DNA from: Streptococcus mitis
Lineage (GTDB): Bacteria > Bacillota > Bacilli > Lactobacillales > Streptococcaceae
Assembly: GCF_000722695.1 (NCBI RefSeq)
Contig: NZ_JPFU01000015.1
Location: 124,001-188,000, forward strand
Reading direction: 5' to 3'
DNA: 64,000 nucleotides
Positions 27,553 through 36,648 of the stretch are shown piece by piece (the first letter of the stretch is position 1; each line of letters starts with the position of its first letter). The translations under genes and the position numbers were made by a program. The notes beneath the pieces were generated by a model. That model worked only from the letters and a program-made list of their open reading frames with translations. It had not been told where the DNA came from and did no database searches.

Positions 27553-28149
27553 TTATTCGGGAGAAAAGTAACCTAACTGTTCCGCGACATGAATAGCTTC
27601 CTGTCTACTGGATACTCCTAATTTTGAAAAGATATTTGCAAGATGATTTGAAACAGTTCTCTTACTCACATAGACTTTTTCACAAATATCATCTATGGTC
27701 AGACCATTTCGGACTAATTCTAACATCTCTATTTCACGGGAAGTCAAGACATCTACCACTACTTCATCTGAAAAAATCTTTCCTCCCTGATAAATCCTTA
27801 GCAAGTTTTGAAGTAATTCCTCTGGACCAATACTCTTATCCAAAAAGCCCCAGGCCCCCATTATCTTGGCACGATACTCATACATTCTTTTGCTGTATCC
27901 TGTCAAGATAACAATTTTAGCGGAGCAACCATTTTCAATAATCGTTTGAGCTAAAGACAACCCATCCTCCTGATACAAACTCGTCAAATTTATGTCGATG
28001 AGCACAATATCATAATCATCATAAGAAAAGTCCAAGACAGAAGAAAAATCATCCATCAAATCCACCCTTTCAATGACCTCTGATAATTCCAAAATCAGTT
28101 TGATGCTCTGGCTAAACAATTTATGATCATCAACCAACAAAATTTTCAT
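27553..28149 (-). CDS. NarL/LuxR-type response regulator
   Basis: 198 residues from the ATG at 28149 (GGAG upstream). The receiver domain (KILLVDDHKLF, phospho-acceptor in VLIDINL, VILTGYSKR) is followed by a LuxR helix-turn-helix (LTSREIEMLELVRNGLTI, SKRTVSNHLANIFSKLGV). Its start overlaps the histidine kinase end by 20 bases. It probably controls the adjacent ABC transporter. Confidence 0.93.
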   Translation of the reverse strand: MKILLVDDHKLFSQSIKLILELSEVIERVDLMDDFSSVLDFSYDDYDIVLIDINLTSLYQEDGLSLAQTIIENGCSAKIVILTGYSKRMYEYRAKIMGAWGFLDKSIGPEELLQNLLRIYQGGKIFSDEVVVDVLTSREIEMLELVRNGLTIDDICEKVYVSKRTVSNHLANIFSKLGVSSRQEAIHVAEQLGYFSPE

Positions 28150-29710
28150 AACATAGCTCCTTATCAATCGGTAATACAATAATAACACGAAAAATACCAT
28201 TCTCATCTAAAGTATCCATCTTACCACCTAAAACATTTAATTTATTTGCCATATTTTTCAGTCCGTATCCCAGAGAAGGTTCTTTAGTAGAGACAGATTT
28301 ATTTTTAGAAACTAGAAAAATAGTATCCTGTTTCACCTCGATTTCCAAAGAAATCTCTCCTCCTTGTGAATATTTGACCGCATTGGTAATTAACTCCTCA
28401 ACAAAACGGTAGACAAGTTTATCATAGGGAGTCATTAAAGAAAATTTAGGTGGAAAGTGTACCACCACTGAACTTTCTTTCTTATATCTTTTCTCTATTC
28501 TATCAATGAGTGCCTGATATTTTTTTGCCAGAGGCTCATCTATCTCACTCATGGGCTGATAATAATCCATTCGCTCTCTGATTCGTTGCACCAGTTCTTC
28601 GGTAACAAGATTTATTTGATTACCAAACATCTCATTATTACTGTAAGTATTGAAATTCTTAATAGCCATCACACTTTGTAAAATTTCATTGTGGAGAAAT
28701 TCTGAAAATTGCTGCTCCACAACCTCATTAGAAAGAAGATTGTTAACCATTCTATTCCGCTTCAAAAATAGAATCTCCAGATAATCTTTCGCATCTTTCA
28801 TATTCGATACATGAAACAAGCGAATGCATTCTTCGGCAACGATTCCCATGATAAGCAAGACTAGATTTAGGATTAATACACTCACATTCAAATCTAATTG
28901 AAAGACAATAAACGAAAGCAGTAACAATCCTCCTACTACAAAAAATAAGCGTATAAAAGCCTTTAAATAGGATAATTTCAATTCAGCAATCTTCTTTTTA
29001 AAGGACGTAAATATTGTCTTGAAATGTAAAAAAGTTAGGATAGACAATACTTCAACATACCAAACTAAATTTAAAACACCCGCTCCTGTCGTATTAACAT
29101 ACGATACAATATATGAAATAGGTAAGACAACCGAAAGGATTATAACATTTCGCCTTTGGAAAGCTAGTACATTTCTCAACTCTTTTCGATACAAGAGTAA
29201 TAAAATCAAAGGAACAAATGTAAGGAAAAAGGTTGTGAAAAGCGATAAGAATAGAAACAATGGAAAATGGATAAAGTAAGAAAAAGTGGTAATGATGGTT
29301 AAAGCTAGTGAAACATTCATCAATTCTTCCCCAATCTTCTCACCTAGTAAAATTATCGAAAGAGAACTATAAACCAATAAAAATGAATTAATTGGATTCA
29401 GTATGTCAAAAAAATGCAACAAAGTGTTACTTGTTCCTTGTTGAAAGATGGCTTGCCAACTGATCAAAGCTAGCAAAAAGATAGTCCATAATTTTAATTC
29501 ACTATGTCGAAAGGTAGTAAAGTTACAAACATAGCTGGACACAATCAATAAAATCACAAGTATTACGGAGAACTTTTGCGTAAGACCACTTTCATAATAA
29601 ATAGGAACTCTATAGTATATGTAGAACATCAAAATCAAGTGATTCAGCAAAGTTAATTGCCACAACCATAATGAATGATTAGAAATGATTTTTACAATTT
29701 TTTTCATCAT
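28130..29710 (-). CDS. Sensor histidine kinase (HisKA_3 type)
   Basis: 526 residues from the ATG at 29710, 6 bases after GGGAG; an ATG at 29716 abuts the ribosome site. About eight membrane helices (residues 10-280) are followed by the dimerisation/phospho-acceptor region FLHNEILQSVMAIK and the ATP-binding motifs EELITNAVKYSQGG and LGYGLKNMANKLN. The membrane-rich, small-loop sensor is common for kinases that sense antimicrobial peptides through a transporter. Pairs with the overlapping response regulator. Confidence 0.92.
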   Translation of the reverse strand: MMKKIVKIISNHSLWLWQLTLLNHLILMFYIYYRVPIYYESGLTQKFSVILVILLIVSSYVCNFTTFRHSELKLWTIFLLALISWQAIFQQGTSNTLLHFFDILNPINSFLLVYSSLSIILLGEKIGEELMNVSLALTIITTFSYFIHFPLFLFLSLFTTFFLTFVPLILLLLYRKELRNVLAFQRRNVIILSVVLPISYIVSYVNTTGAGVLNLVWYVEVLSILTFLHFKTIFTSFKKKIAELKLSYLKAFIRLFFVVGGLLLLSFIVFQLDLNVSVLILNLVLLIMGIVAEECIRLFHVSNMKDAKDYLEILFLKRNRMVNNLLSNEVVEQQFSEFLHNEILQSVMAIKNFNTYSNNEMFGNQINLVTEELVQRIRERMDYYQPMSEIDEPLAKKYQALIDRIEKRYKKESSVVVHFPPKFSLMTPYDKLVYRFVEELITNAVKYSQGGEISLEIEVKQDTIFLVSKNKSVSTKEPSLGYGLKNMANKLNVLGGKMDTLDENGIFRVIIVLPIDKELCYENFVG

Positions 29711-29747
29711 AATCATCTCCCTCTATTTTATAAGTATAGTATAGCAT

Positions 29748-29782
29748 AAAACTAGGGTACTATTTAACAGTATCCTAGTTTT
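29748..29782 (-). terminator. Terminator after the ABC permease
   Basis: A 14-bp stem with one mismatch (29748-29761 with 29769-29782), flanked by A/T runs, directly after the permease stop. It separates transporter and kinase transcription units. Confidence 0.8.
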
Positions 29783-29785
29783 ATC

Positions 29786-31804
29786 CTAATTTTGATCAAG
29801 AATATGCCAACTCACTTTATAGGTTATGACTAAGTAAATCAGAAAGAGAAGAGCTGCCACTCCTAGATAAGTCACATCAATAGTGATAGTTGTATTGGCA
29901 AAGTTTTCAAAGTAACCTAATAAGGACTTGCTTAGAGAAACCGCTAATGGAACAGCAAGTAGCAAGGGAACAAAGAAGTAACTTATAATTTGATGAATAA
30001 GTATTTTCTTATTTTGTTTTTTCTTATTTCCCAATAGATATAAGATACGATAATCATTAATGCTGTCTAGTGCACTAGTTGAGATTTGTAGAGATAAAAT
30101 GCTAAGTGAAATAATAATAAACACAACACTAATAAATATCAATACTAGTACAATGACTCCCATAAATCCTATATAAAGCTCAGATAATCTCACCTTACTT
30201 TGATAAGTGAAGTCATTTAATTCTGTACCATCCACCGTAAAGTAATGCTTATCAACCCACTCTTTCATAAATGCTTCAATTTTTCTTTTATCAATATTTT
30301 CTTTATATTTAACCACATAAGTTGTAAAGTCTTCGTTTAATTCTTTAATAACTTTATCTGGTACAATAAGAGTCCCCGAATCATTTAATCCTACTGAAGA
30401 AAGAAAATAAACAGTATCTAATGGTTGGGATGATGCCAATTTTAAAGAATAACCGCCAATTGATAAATCTTTCTTTTGTAGTAAAAATTCTTGGATTTGT
30501 TTAATGGTTCCTTTGTAATTGGCATTTACTAGATAGCCATTATCAGCTAAGTCAATATCTTTTACACCTTGTAGTTTTCTTAGATGATTATAAGTTGAAA
30601 TTCCTAAAATATGGACTTTTGAATCAGGTAACCCTTTATCGTGCTCCCATAACTGACTAGTATCTATGATATCTTTATAAGTCAGAACACTCGTAAAAGT
30701 TGAATAAACATAGTCTTCTTTTACGACATCAAAATCAAAGCCGTCTGCTTGTAATCTATCTTTTACACTCTCGTTTCCATAATGAAACTCATTACCTCTA
30801 TATAAATTGGCTTGTAAATCATAAGGGGCATAACGATTCAACTCATGGTTCATGGTTGTGTATGAACTGCCACCAAACACTAGTAAACTAAGAGCCAAAG
30901 TCAAGGTCATAGATAGTACTGCTAGCGTTACAGAATTGCTGTCCGCTTGTTTGGAAAATTGGCGGATTTTAAATGAGTTTAATTTATTATAATAGAATGA
31001 AGATACTTTCTTAACAACTCCAAGTAAGAAATTACTTAAGGTGTTGTAAAATAAAATGACAAAGATCACTAAAATAGATACTAATAAAACTCCCCAGTTT
31101 TTCAAAATGGATAAGTGATGATAATCAGAAAAATAAATACTACCAGAGATGATAACAATACTTGAAATAATGAAAATTAACAATTGTAAAATAGAATTTT
31201 CTTTAATAATTCGTGATTTTTCAATGCCGTTTTCTTGAATTAAGCTAATGATTGTTTTCTTTCTAAATTTCAAAATGTCCATTAAACCAACTATTAAACT
31301 AGTTACCACATAGGAATAGCCCAACAGAGAGAGTGACTTAGGATCTAAAAAGAATAGATTTCCAAAATAATTTGCCATAAAAAACTCAGAAGCAATGTGA
31401 GCAAGTAAAATAAGTAAGATTAGCCCAAAAGTAAATCCTAGAACTAGAGCAAAGATATTTACTAACATCGTTTCAAAGAATAGCGTTCCGATAATTTGAT
31501 ATTTTTTCATTCCAAGTGTTGAATATAACCCGAGCTCTTTTTGTCGTCTTCCTAAAACAAAATTTGTAGAGTAAACAATAAGAAAGGCGACAGTACCGAG
31601 TATCAAATATGAAATAAGTCCCATGTACTGGCTCATGATTGTCGTCAACATTTCTTTCGCACCCGATAAGCTCTGCATGACAGGATGACTTGGAAGAGCA
31701 TTAAAGGCGTACAAAAGACTATAAATCAAAGCAAGACTTAAAAAATAAATCGTATAGGTTTGTAAGTTTCTAAATACATTGCGTAAAATTAACTTTGGGT
31801 ACAT
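29786..31804 (-). CDS. BceB/FtsX-type ABC transporter permease (peptide resistance)
   Basis: 672 residues with about ten membrane helices: one near the N-terminus, groups at about residues 55-240 and 285-315, and three at the C-terminus around a large external domain (residues 320-530). This is the BceB layout; the start reads YPKLILRNVFRNLQTYTIYF. BceAB transporters protect against cell-wall-active peptides and signal to a kinase. Its ATPase gene is 10 bases upstream. Confidence 0.9.
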   Translation of the reverse strand: MYPKLILRNVFRNLQTYTIYFLSLALIYSLLYAFNALPSHPVMQSLSGAKEMLTTIMSQYMGLISYLILGTVAFLIVYSTNFVLGRRQKELGLYSTLGMKKYQIIGTLFFETMLVNIFALVLGFTFGLILLILLAHIASEFFMANYFGNLFFLDPKSLSLLGYSYVVTSLIVGLMDILKFRKKTIISLIQENGIEKSRIIKENSILQLLIFIISSIVIISGSIYFSDYHHLSILKNWGVLLVSILVIFVILFYNTLSNFLLGVVKKVSSFYYNKLNSFKIRQFSKQADSNSVTLAVLSMTLTLALSLLVFGGSSYTTMNHELNRYAPYDLQANLYRGNEFHYGNESVKDRLQADGFDFDVVKEDYVYSTFTSVLTYKDIIDTSQLWEHDKGLPDSKVHILGISTYNHLRKLQGVKDIDLADNGYLVNANYKGTIKQIQEFLLQKKDLSIGGYSLKLASSQPLDTVYFLSSVGLNDSGTLIVPDKVIKELNEDFTTYVVKYKENIDKRKIEAFMKEWVDKHYFTVDGTELNDFTYQSKVRLSELYIGFMGVIVLVLIFISVVFIIISLSILSLQISTSALDSINDYRILYLLGNKKKQNKKILIHQIISYFFVPLLLAVPLAVSLSKSLLGYFENFANTTITIDVTYLGVAALLFLIYLVITYKVSWHILDQN

Positions 31805-31814
31805 AGCTCCCCTC

Positions 31815-32549
31815 CTATCTTGTTCGTCTGTATATTTCTTCTAGGTATAAGTCGTTTGATAGTCCATTCCGCTCAATATCATCGATAATCTGTCCATCAC
31901 TGAGAAGAACCATTCGAGACGAATATTTAGCAGCAGCAGGATCGTGAGTAACTAGTAGAATAGTTATTTCAAACATTCGATTAATTTCTTGTAAGAGAGA
32001 CATGAGATTTTCTGAGTTAGCAGAGTCAAGAGCTCCTGTCGGTTCATCTGCAATCAAGAGTTTGGAATCATCTATTAACGCTCTAGCTGTTGCGACACGT
32101 TGACGTTGCCCACCTGATAATTGATTTGGAAATTTATTTTTTAAATTTTGAATAGCTAATTTACCCAAAACATCATTAATTTTATTTTGATATTTTCTAA
32201 TGGATTTTCCTTGAATTTGAAGTGGTAAAATTACGTTTTCATAAACTGTTAAGGTCTCTACCAGATTATAAGATTGAAAAATATAAGAGATATTCTTAGC
32301 GCGATAATCGGCTAATTGGCTTTCTTTTGCTTGAATCATATCAAAATCTTCAAAAACAATACTGCCCGAATCAGGTTTATCAATAGTAGATATACAATTC
32401 AATAAAGTTGTCTTTCCACTACCACTAGCCCCCATAATGGCTAAAAATTCACCCTTATTTACTGAAAGGTAAATATCAGATAAGGCATGGACTAAACTTT
32501 CGCCTTCTCCAAATGTCTTATTTAATCCTGTTACTACTAGTTGTGGCAT
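31815..32549 (-). CDS. BceA-type ABC transporter ATPase
   Basis: 244 residues from the ATG at 32549 (GGAGG 8 bases upstream); a longer frame to 32693 has no ribosome site. Walker A GASGSGKTTLL, signature LSGGQRQRVATARAL and Walker B LLIADEPTGA are intact. It pairs with the following permease. Together with the kinase/regulator it forms a Bce-like peptide-sensing and resistance module, with a 35-residue membrane peptide gene upstream. Confidence 0.93.
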   Translation of the reverse strand: MPQLVVTGLNKTFGEGESLVHALSDIYLSVNKGEFLAIMGASGSGKTTLLNCISTIDKPDSGSIVFEDFDMIQAKESQLADYRAKNISYIFQSYNLVETLTVYENVILPLQIQGKSIRKYQNKINDVLGKLAIQNLKNKFPNQLSGGQRQRVATARALIDDSKLLIADEPTGALDSANSENLMSLLQEINRMFEITILLVTHDPAAAKYSSRMVLLSDGQIIDDIERNGLSNDLYLEEIYRRTR

Positions 32550-32729
32550 TATCGTTTCCTCCATTTCTTTTATATAATCATTATAGCTTGTAGAAAAATC
32601 TATTTCATGAGTATTTCGTGCAGAATTGAGTCGTAATTGAGGCTTCTTGTCTTTTTCTAGGGCACAATAAAAACCAATACTCCTCAAGAGCATTGGTTAG
32701 AAATAATAGTGATAAAACCAATCTATACA

Positions 32730-32837
32730 CTATTTTTTATCATTTCGTTTTTTCATAAAGTATACAATACCAATGATGACTACTCCTAGTACAAGTACAG
32801 GAGCATAAAATTCAAGCGTTCCAATAATTCCTTCCAT
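32730..32837 (-). CDS. 35-residue single-helix membrane peptide upstream of the BceAB-like genes
   Basis: Starts MEGIIGTLEFYAPVLVLG, has one membrane helix and a basic tail, MKKRNDKK. AAAGGAGGATCGG directly before the ATG is an excellent ribosome site. It lies 180 bases upstream of the ATPase on the same strand. By analogy with VraH of the staphylococcal VraDE transporter it may be a small accessory subunit; this is inferred from position and form only. Confidence 0.65.
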   Translation of the reverse strand: MEGIIGTLEFYAPVLVLGVVIIGIVYFMKKRNDKK

Positions 32838-33215
32838 CCGATCCTCCTTTATCAAGGTTCAATCAACCTCTTTTAATAACTCTTCTTTTAGCTGGCTTGA
32901 TAATATCTTTACATCTGTTAATATTTTTTGTTCTATGTTTTTAATAATAAACAAAGGAAATCTATGTTTAGTTTCTAACAGTGAACATGATTTCTAGTAC
33001 ATCCATGAGAACATGTAAAGCATCGACTACATTTTCCAATCTAAGAGACTATCTCCTGAATTAAAAAGTACGAACCTATTCAACTGCTCTTCAACACTAA
33101 TATTATCACTAAAAAATTTCAGCTAGTTTTAGATATATCACACATAATGTATTCCTCCTTTTTCCATAATTTTAACAAATTTTAGAACATTTAAAATGAG
33201 TAATTTGTGCACTTT
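32838..33215. other. Degenerate region
   Basis: No intact gene. A minus-strand frame near 32870-32980 ends with a charged helix (QKILTDVKILSSQLKEELL) but has no start, so it is probably a gene remnant. Confidence 0.4.
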
Positions 33216-33410
33216 TTAAATATCTCTGCTATTTAGATACACAAATTTTTCTTTATTTAAGCAATTAATAAACTTATCAAATCTAAATATTACCTCTTCG
33301 TAACTATCGCCCTCTAATTCTATATGGATTCTTAACTCATTCAACTCTCTCTCAACAACATCAATGCAAATTTTATCGGTTATATTCAATTTTGAAAGAT
33401 TTAACTTCAT
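33216..33410 (-). pseudogene. Small gene or 3' fragment, paralogue of the degenerate gene at 33872
   Basis: 64 residues (MKLNLSKLNITDKICIDVVE, ending VYLNSRD I). The sequence aligns with the C-terminal part of the frame at 33872-34069 (the ELNEL...I.LE.D.YE motif recurs). A BOX repeat replaces whatever lay upstream, and no ribosome site is clear. It is probably the 3' end of a duplicated gene. Confidence 0.45.
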
Positions 33411-33430
33411 TTCTTGCTTGTTTTCAACTG

Positions 33431-33543
33431 ATACTCAATGAAAATCAAAAAGCAAACTAGGAAACTAGGAAACTAGCCGCAGGCTGTACTTGAGTACGGC
33501 AAGGCAACGTTGACGTGGTTTGAATTTGATTTTCGAAGAGTAT
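33431..33543 (-). repeat. BOX element (A-C type)
   Basis: Ends are ATACTCAATGAAAATCAAA (boxC end) and TTTTCGAAGAGTAT (boxA end). GAAACTAG is duplicated inside and no full boxB is present. Typical of mitis-group intergenic repeats. Confidence 0.88.
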
Positions 33544-33822
33544 GAAACCAGTAAATGTTCTGCTACTTGATTTACCGACGCCATCTAATTTATTTGAAAA
33601 ACATGATAGATTTTTTGTTACATATTTTTCCACGCAACCAGTTTCAGATGGTATTTTAAATAAACTAATATGCTCTGAAATAGCAGACATATTAAAAATA
33701 GGATCTGCCCCTCTAGGTCTAACAACTTTACTTTCTTTTAGTTTTTGAAATCCATTTTCCTGAGCATAAGAATAAAACTGTTTGATAATTTCAATTGTAA
33801 CATGATGAAATTTTAAATACAA
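33541..33822 (-). pseudogene. Gene fragment cut by a BOX element
   Basis: About 94 codons of plausible protein (FYSYAQENGFQKLKESKV, FNMSAISEHISLFKIP) run straight into the BOX, which supplies a spurious tail. The only start is a TTG without ribosome site. No family recognised. Confidence 0.5.
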
Positions 33823-33871
33823 ATTAATAAACCAAAAGATACAGATTATATATAAACAATGACTAGATAGG

Positions 33872-34535
33872 TTATTTTTGAAAACCTATCCCTTCTTCTT
33901 TTAAAATTTTCTTACTCAAACGATTGATAAACTTATTCACTTTAAATACGATATTCTCATATCTATCGCTCTCTAATGCTATCTGTATACTTAACTCATT
34001 CAACTCCTTCTCAGCAACATCAATGCCAATTTCCTCAGTTATATTCATTTTTTAAAGATTCAACTTCATTTTTTGCTTGTTTTCAATTGAAGACAACAAA
34101 TATTTTGCTACTTGATTTAATATTGATATTCTTTCTTGCAAAACATTAATTCTCAATTCAGACGCTACCAATTTATAAACTAGATTATCCTTAATTGTAA
34201 TATAAGATTACTTCTCCGTATCCAGCTCAAGTAAAGTATACATTTCCTCAATCTTTTCCTTGATCATCTCCACAGTTGTTTTTCTGCGGAATGGAATAGT
34301 TTGATTTTCAGAGCTGAATTGGCGAATCAACGTTCTACCTTTCATATAGCGATTTTTCTCAGCATCATCTTTGTGATAGATATAGTAGGAGCTAGTTTCC
34401 CTGATGAATACCAAACTTGACCTTGATGTAAATGCCATCATCCACTACTTTTTCGATTTGATTGTACAAAGAATTGCTTTCATTGAAAATAATCAAATAG
34501 AAATTTCTATGGGCAATTTTACAGAATTTGAAAAT
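33872..34535 (-). pseudogene. Degenerate gene with two in-frame stops and a frameshift
   Basis: A frame from 34441 down to 33872 encodes continuous protein-like sequence broken by TAA at 34208-34210 and TAA at 34052-34054 (TCA in the paralogue at 33216). Upstream of 34441 a second frame (KIAHRNFYLIIFNESNS) continues into it after a shift near 34400. The pieces include MIKEKIEEMYTLLELDTEK and SELRINVLQERISILNQVAK. The gene would encode a largely helical cytoplasmic protein of unknown family. The last piece could restart at the ATG at 34048. Confidence 0.55.
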
Positions 34536-34775
34536 CAAAGAAATAAAAAAGAGTAATATAAAAAATAACAAATTACTCCTTGAAAATTAATTGAATAAAT
34601 TACTGATTAATCCTTTTTATATTTTTGATAAGTAAAGGGTTTATAAAAACTATCTCCTTGAATCAAATAGAAGCTAAGTTCTGTCCTTGCTCTCACTAGT
34701 ATACTGCTGCTCAACATACAGCCCAACCAACATTTAACACATGTAATTCAAGCTCATCATCTGAATATTTACTAG
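34536..34775. other. Remnant-rich intergenic region
   Basis: No intact gene. A 36-codon minus-strand frame near 34611-34721 (ending FYKPFTYQKYKKD) and an out-of-frame neighbour (KYSDDELELHVLNVGW) look like one frameshifted remnant. Confidence 0.35.
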
Positions 34776-34887
34776 TACTCAATGAAAATCAAAGAGCAAA
34801 CTAGGAAACTAGCCGCAGGTTGCTCAAAGTACAGCGTTGAGGTTACAGATAAAACTGACGTGGTTTGAAGAGATTTTCGAAGAGTAT
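34776..34887 (-). repeat. BOX element
   Basis: Runs from TACTCAATGAAAATCAAAG to TTTTCGAAGAGTAT, with boxA in reverse orientation at the right end and a shortened middle. Confidence 0.9.
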
Positions 34888-34973
34888 AGGTAGTTTGCAC
34901 CAAGTTATAAAAATTACCAGAGACTATCAAAAACTCAATTTCAGGAGAATATAAAGTAAATCTTCCCACAAAA

Positions 34974-35022
34974 AAACGCATCATATCAAGATTTTTGTGT
35001 GAACACTTGATATGATGCGTTT
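34974..35022. terminator. Strong terminator after the LysM gene
   Basis: A 17-bp perfect stem (34974-34990 with 35006-35022) flanked by A and T runs; serves the minus-strand LysM gene. Confidence 0.88.
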
Positions 35023-35080
35023 TTCTAATTTTAAAGGCTTTTTGCCCAACCTCTTTACATCTTATTCTGCTAGTTAGTTC

Positions 35081-35728
35081 TTAATACCAGCCATTGTTAA
35101 GCCAGAAGTTTTTCGCAGCTGTCCATGAACCGTAACGTCCTGCAACGTAGGCATCTGCTACACGTTCTTGGTTTTCAGCTGAGTAATCACCATTCAAGTA
35201 TGAATCTGTCAATTGGTAACGTCCGATGTAACGTCCATTTGTAGCTGTGTAGCTACCGCCTGATTCTTTTTGAGCAATCCATTCTTTAGCCTCTGCTTCA
35301 GATCCGCTTACAGTTGCAACTGGTGCTGAAATTTCTGCTGCAGCAACAGTTTCTTCTACTGCAGGTGTGCTTGCTACAGAAGTTTCTTCCACTACTTCTG
35401 TAGTTTCTGCTGCTGGAGCTGAAACAGTTTCATCTTGAGCAGCTGGTGCTGCATAAGTAGTTGGCGCTGGTGTTGCAGCTGGTGCTACAGGACCAGCGAT
35501 AACCAACTCTTGACCAACATAAATCAAATGAATGTTGTCAATGTGGTTGTTTTTTGCCAATTTCTCAACAGTTGTGTTGTGAGTTTCAGCGATTTCTGAA
35601 AGTGTATCACCTTCTTTAACTGTGTAAGTTGATGATTCTTGAGCAGATACAAATGATGGAGCAAATACTGCAAACAAGGCAGCTACTCCTGCAAGAGTTG
35701 TTTTAATCTTTTTAGTTGTTGATTTCAT
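35081..35728 (-). CDS. Secreted LysM protein with lysozyme-like C-terminal domain
   Basis: 215 residues. A signal peptide (ending near FVSAQES) is followed by one LysM domain (YTVKEGDTLSEIAETHNTTV, about residues 34-78) that binds peptidoglycan. Then come an Ala/Glu/Val-rich linker and a C-terminal domain with WIAQKESGGSYTATNGRYIG and YQLTDSYL, resembling transglycosylase-like regions. It acts at the cell wall. AAGGAG precedes the ATG. Matches the pneumococcal LysM gene next to sdaAB. Confidence 0.9.
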   Translation of the reverse strand: MKSTTKKIKTTLAGVAALFAVFAPSFVSAQESSTYTVKEGDTLSEIAETHNTTVEKLAKNNHIDNIHLIYVGQELVIAGPVAPAATPAPTTYAAPAAQDETVSAPAAETTEVVEETSVASTPAVEETVAAAEISAPVATVSGSEAEAKEWIAQKESGGSYTATNGRYIGRYQLTDSYLNGDYSAENQERVADAYVAGRYGSWTAAKNFWLNNGWY

Positions 35729-35968
35729 ATTCGAAAATTCTCCTTCTTTCTATAGTTCTATCATACCCTTTAAATATTACTGTTTCTTGACACTTTTATG
35801 TAGAAATATTACAAAATTATTTTTTATTTCCTTAAACAAGCTATTTTTTGTCATAAAAGATACTATTTTTATGCTATTTGTAGTGTAAAAAGGTTTTCAT
35901 CCACAATTAAAGCCAAGACCTTCATTCTTTGATATAATAGAGATAAGAATTTTTATAAGGGGAAACTG

Positions 35969-36640
35969 ATGAAATCACTTCGTTTTCAATCTGTCTTTGA
36001 TATCATCGGACCAGTTATGATTGGCCCATCTAGTAGTCATACCGCTGGTGCTGTTCGTATTGGGAAGATTGTCTCTTCCATTTTTGATGATACTCCGACA
36101 GAAGTCGAATTCCAACTTTTTAACTCATTTGCTAAGACTTATCGTGGTCACGGAACAGACCTAGCCCTTGTTGCTGGTATTTTGGGTATGGATACAGATG
36201 ATCCTGAAATTCCAAACAGTCTGGAGATTGCCCACAAACGTGGTATCAAGATTGTCTGGACCATTCAGAAAGACAGTAATGCTCCTCATCCAAACACCAC
36301 TAAAATTACCGTCAAAAATGCTCACAAGACCATCAGTGTGACTGGTATTTCTATCGGTGGAGGAAATATTCAGGTCACCGAACTCAATGGCTTTGCCGTT
36401 TCTCTCAATATGAATACACCGACTATCATCATTGTTCATCAAGATATTCCAGGCATGATTGCCCTCGTAACAGAGGCACTTTCACGCTATGGTATCAATA
36501 TCGCCCAGATGAATGTTACTCGTGAAAAAGCTGGTGAAAAAGCCATTATGATTATCGAAGTCGACAGTCGCAACTGTGATGAGGCCATCGAAGAAATTCG
36601 AAAAATCCCTCATCTCCACAATGTCAATTTCTTTAAATAG
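35969..36640 (+). CDS. sdaAB: L-serine dehydratase beta subunit
   Basis: 223 residues. The N-terminal domain has GPVMIGPSSSHTAGAVRIG and the C-terminal ACT domain has IPGMIALVTEALSRYGINIA. It works with the alpha subunit to turn serine into pyruvate and ammonia using an iron-sulfur cluster. A TATAAT (35933-35938) lies upstream, and sdaAA follows after 8 bases. Confidence 0.95.
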   Translation: MKSLRFQSVFDIIGPVMIGPSSSHTAGAVRIGKIVSSIFDDTPTEVEFQLFNSFAKTYRGHGTDLALVAGILGMDTDDPEIPNSLEIAHKRGIKIVWTIQKDSNAPHPNTTKITVKNAHKTISVTGISIGGGNIQVTELNGFAVSLNMNTPTIIIVHQDIPGMIALVTEALSRYGINIAQMNVTREKAGEKAIMIIEVDSRNCDEAIEEIRKIPHLHNVNFFK

Positions 36641-36648
36641 GAGGAAGC

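Noticed and set aside
30700..30891. 63-codon plus-strand frame inside the permease gene
   Set aside because: Antisense to a clear transporter gene with no promoter or ribosome site.
34772..34984. 70-codon minus-strand frame
   Set aside because: Most of it is translated BOX sequence and the LysM terminator region; no ribosome site.
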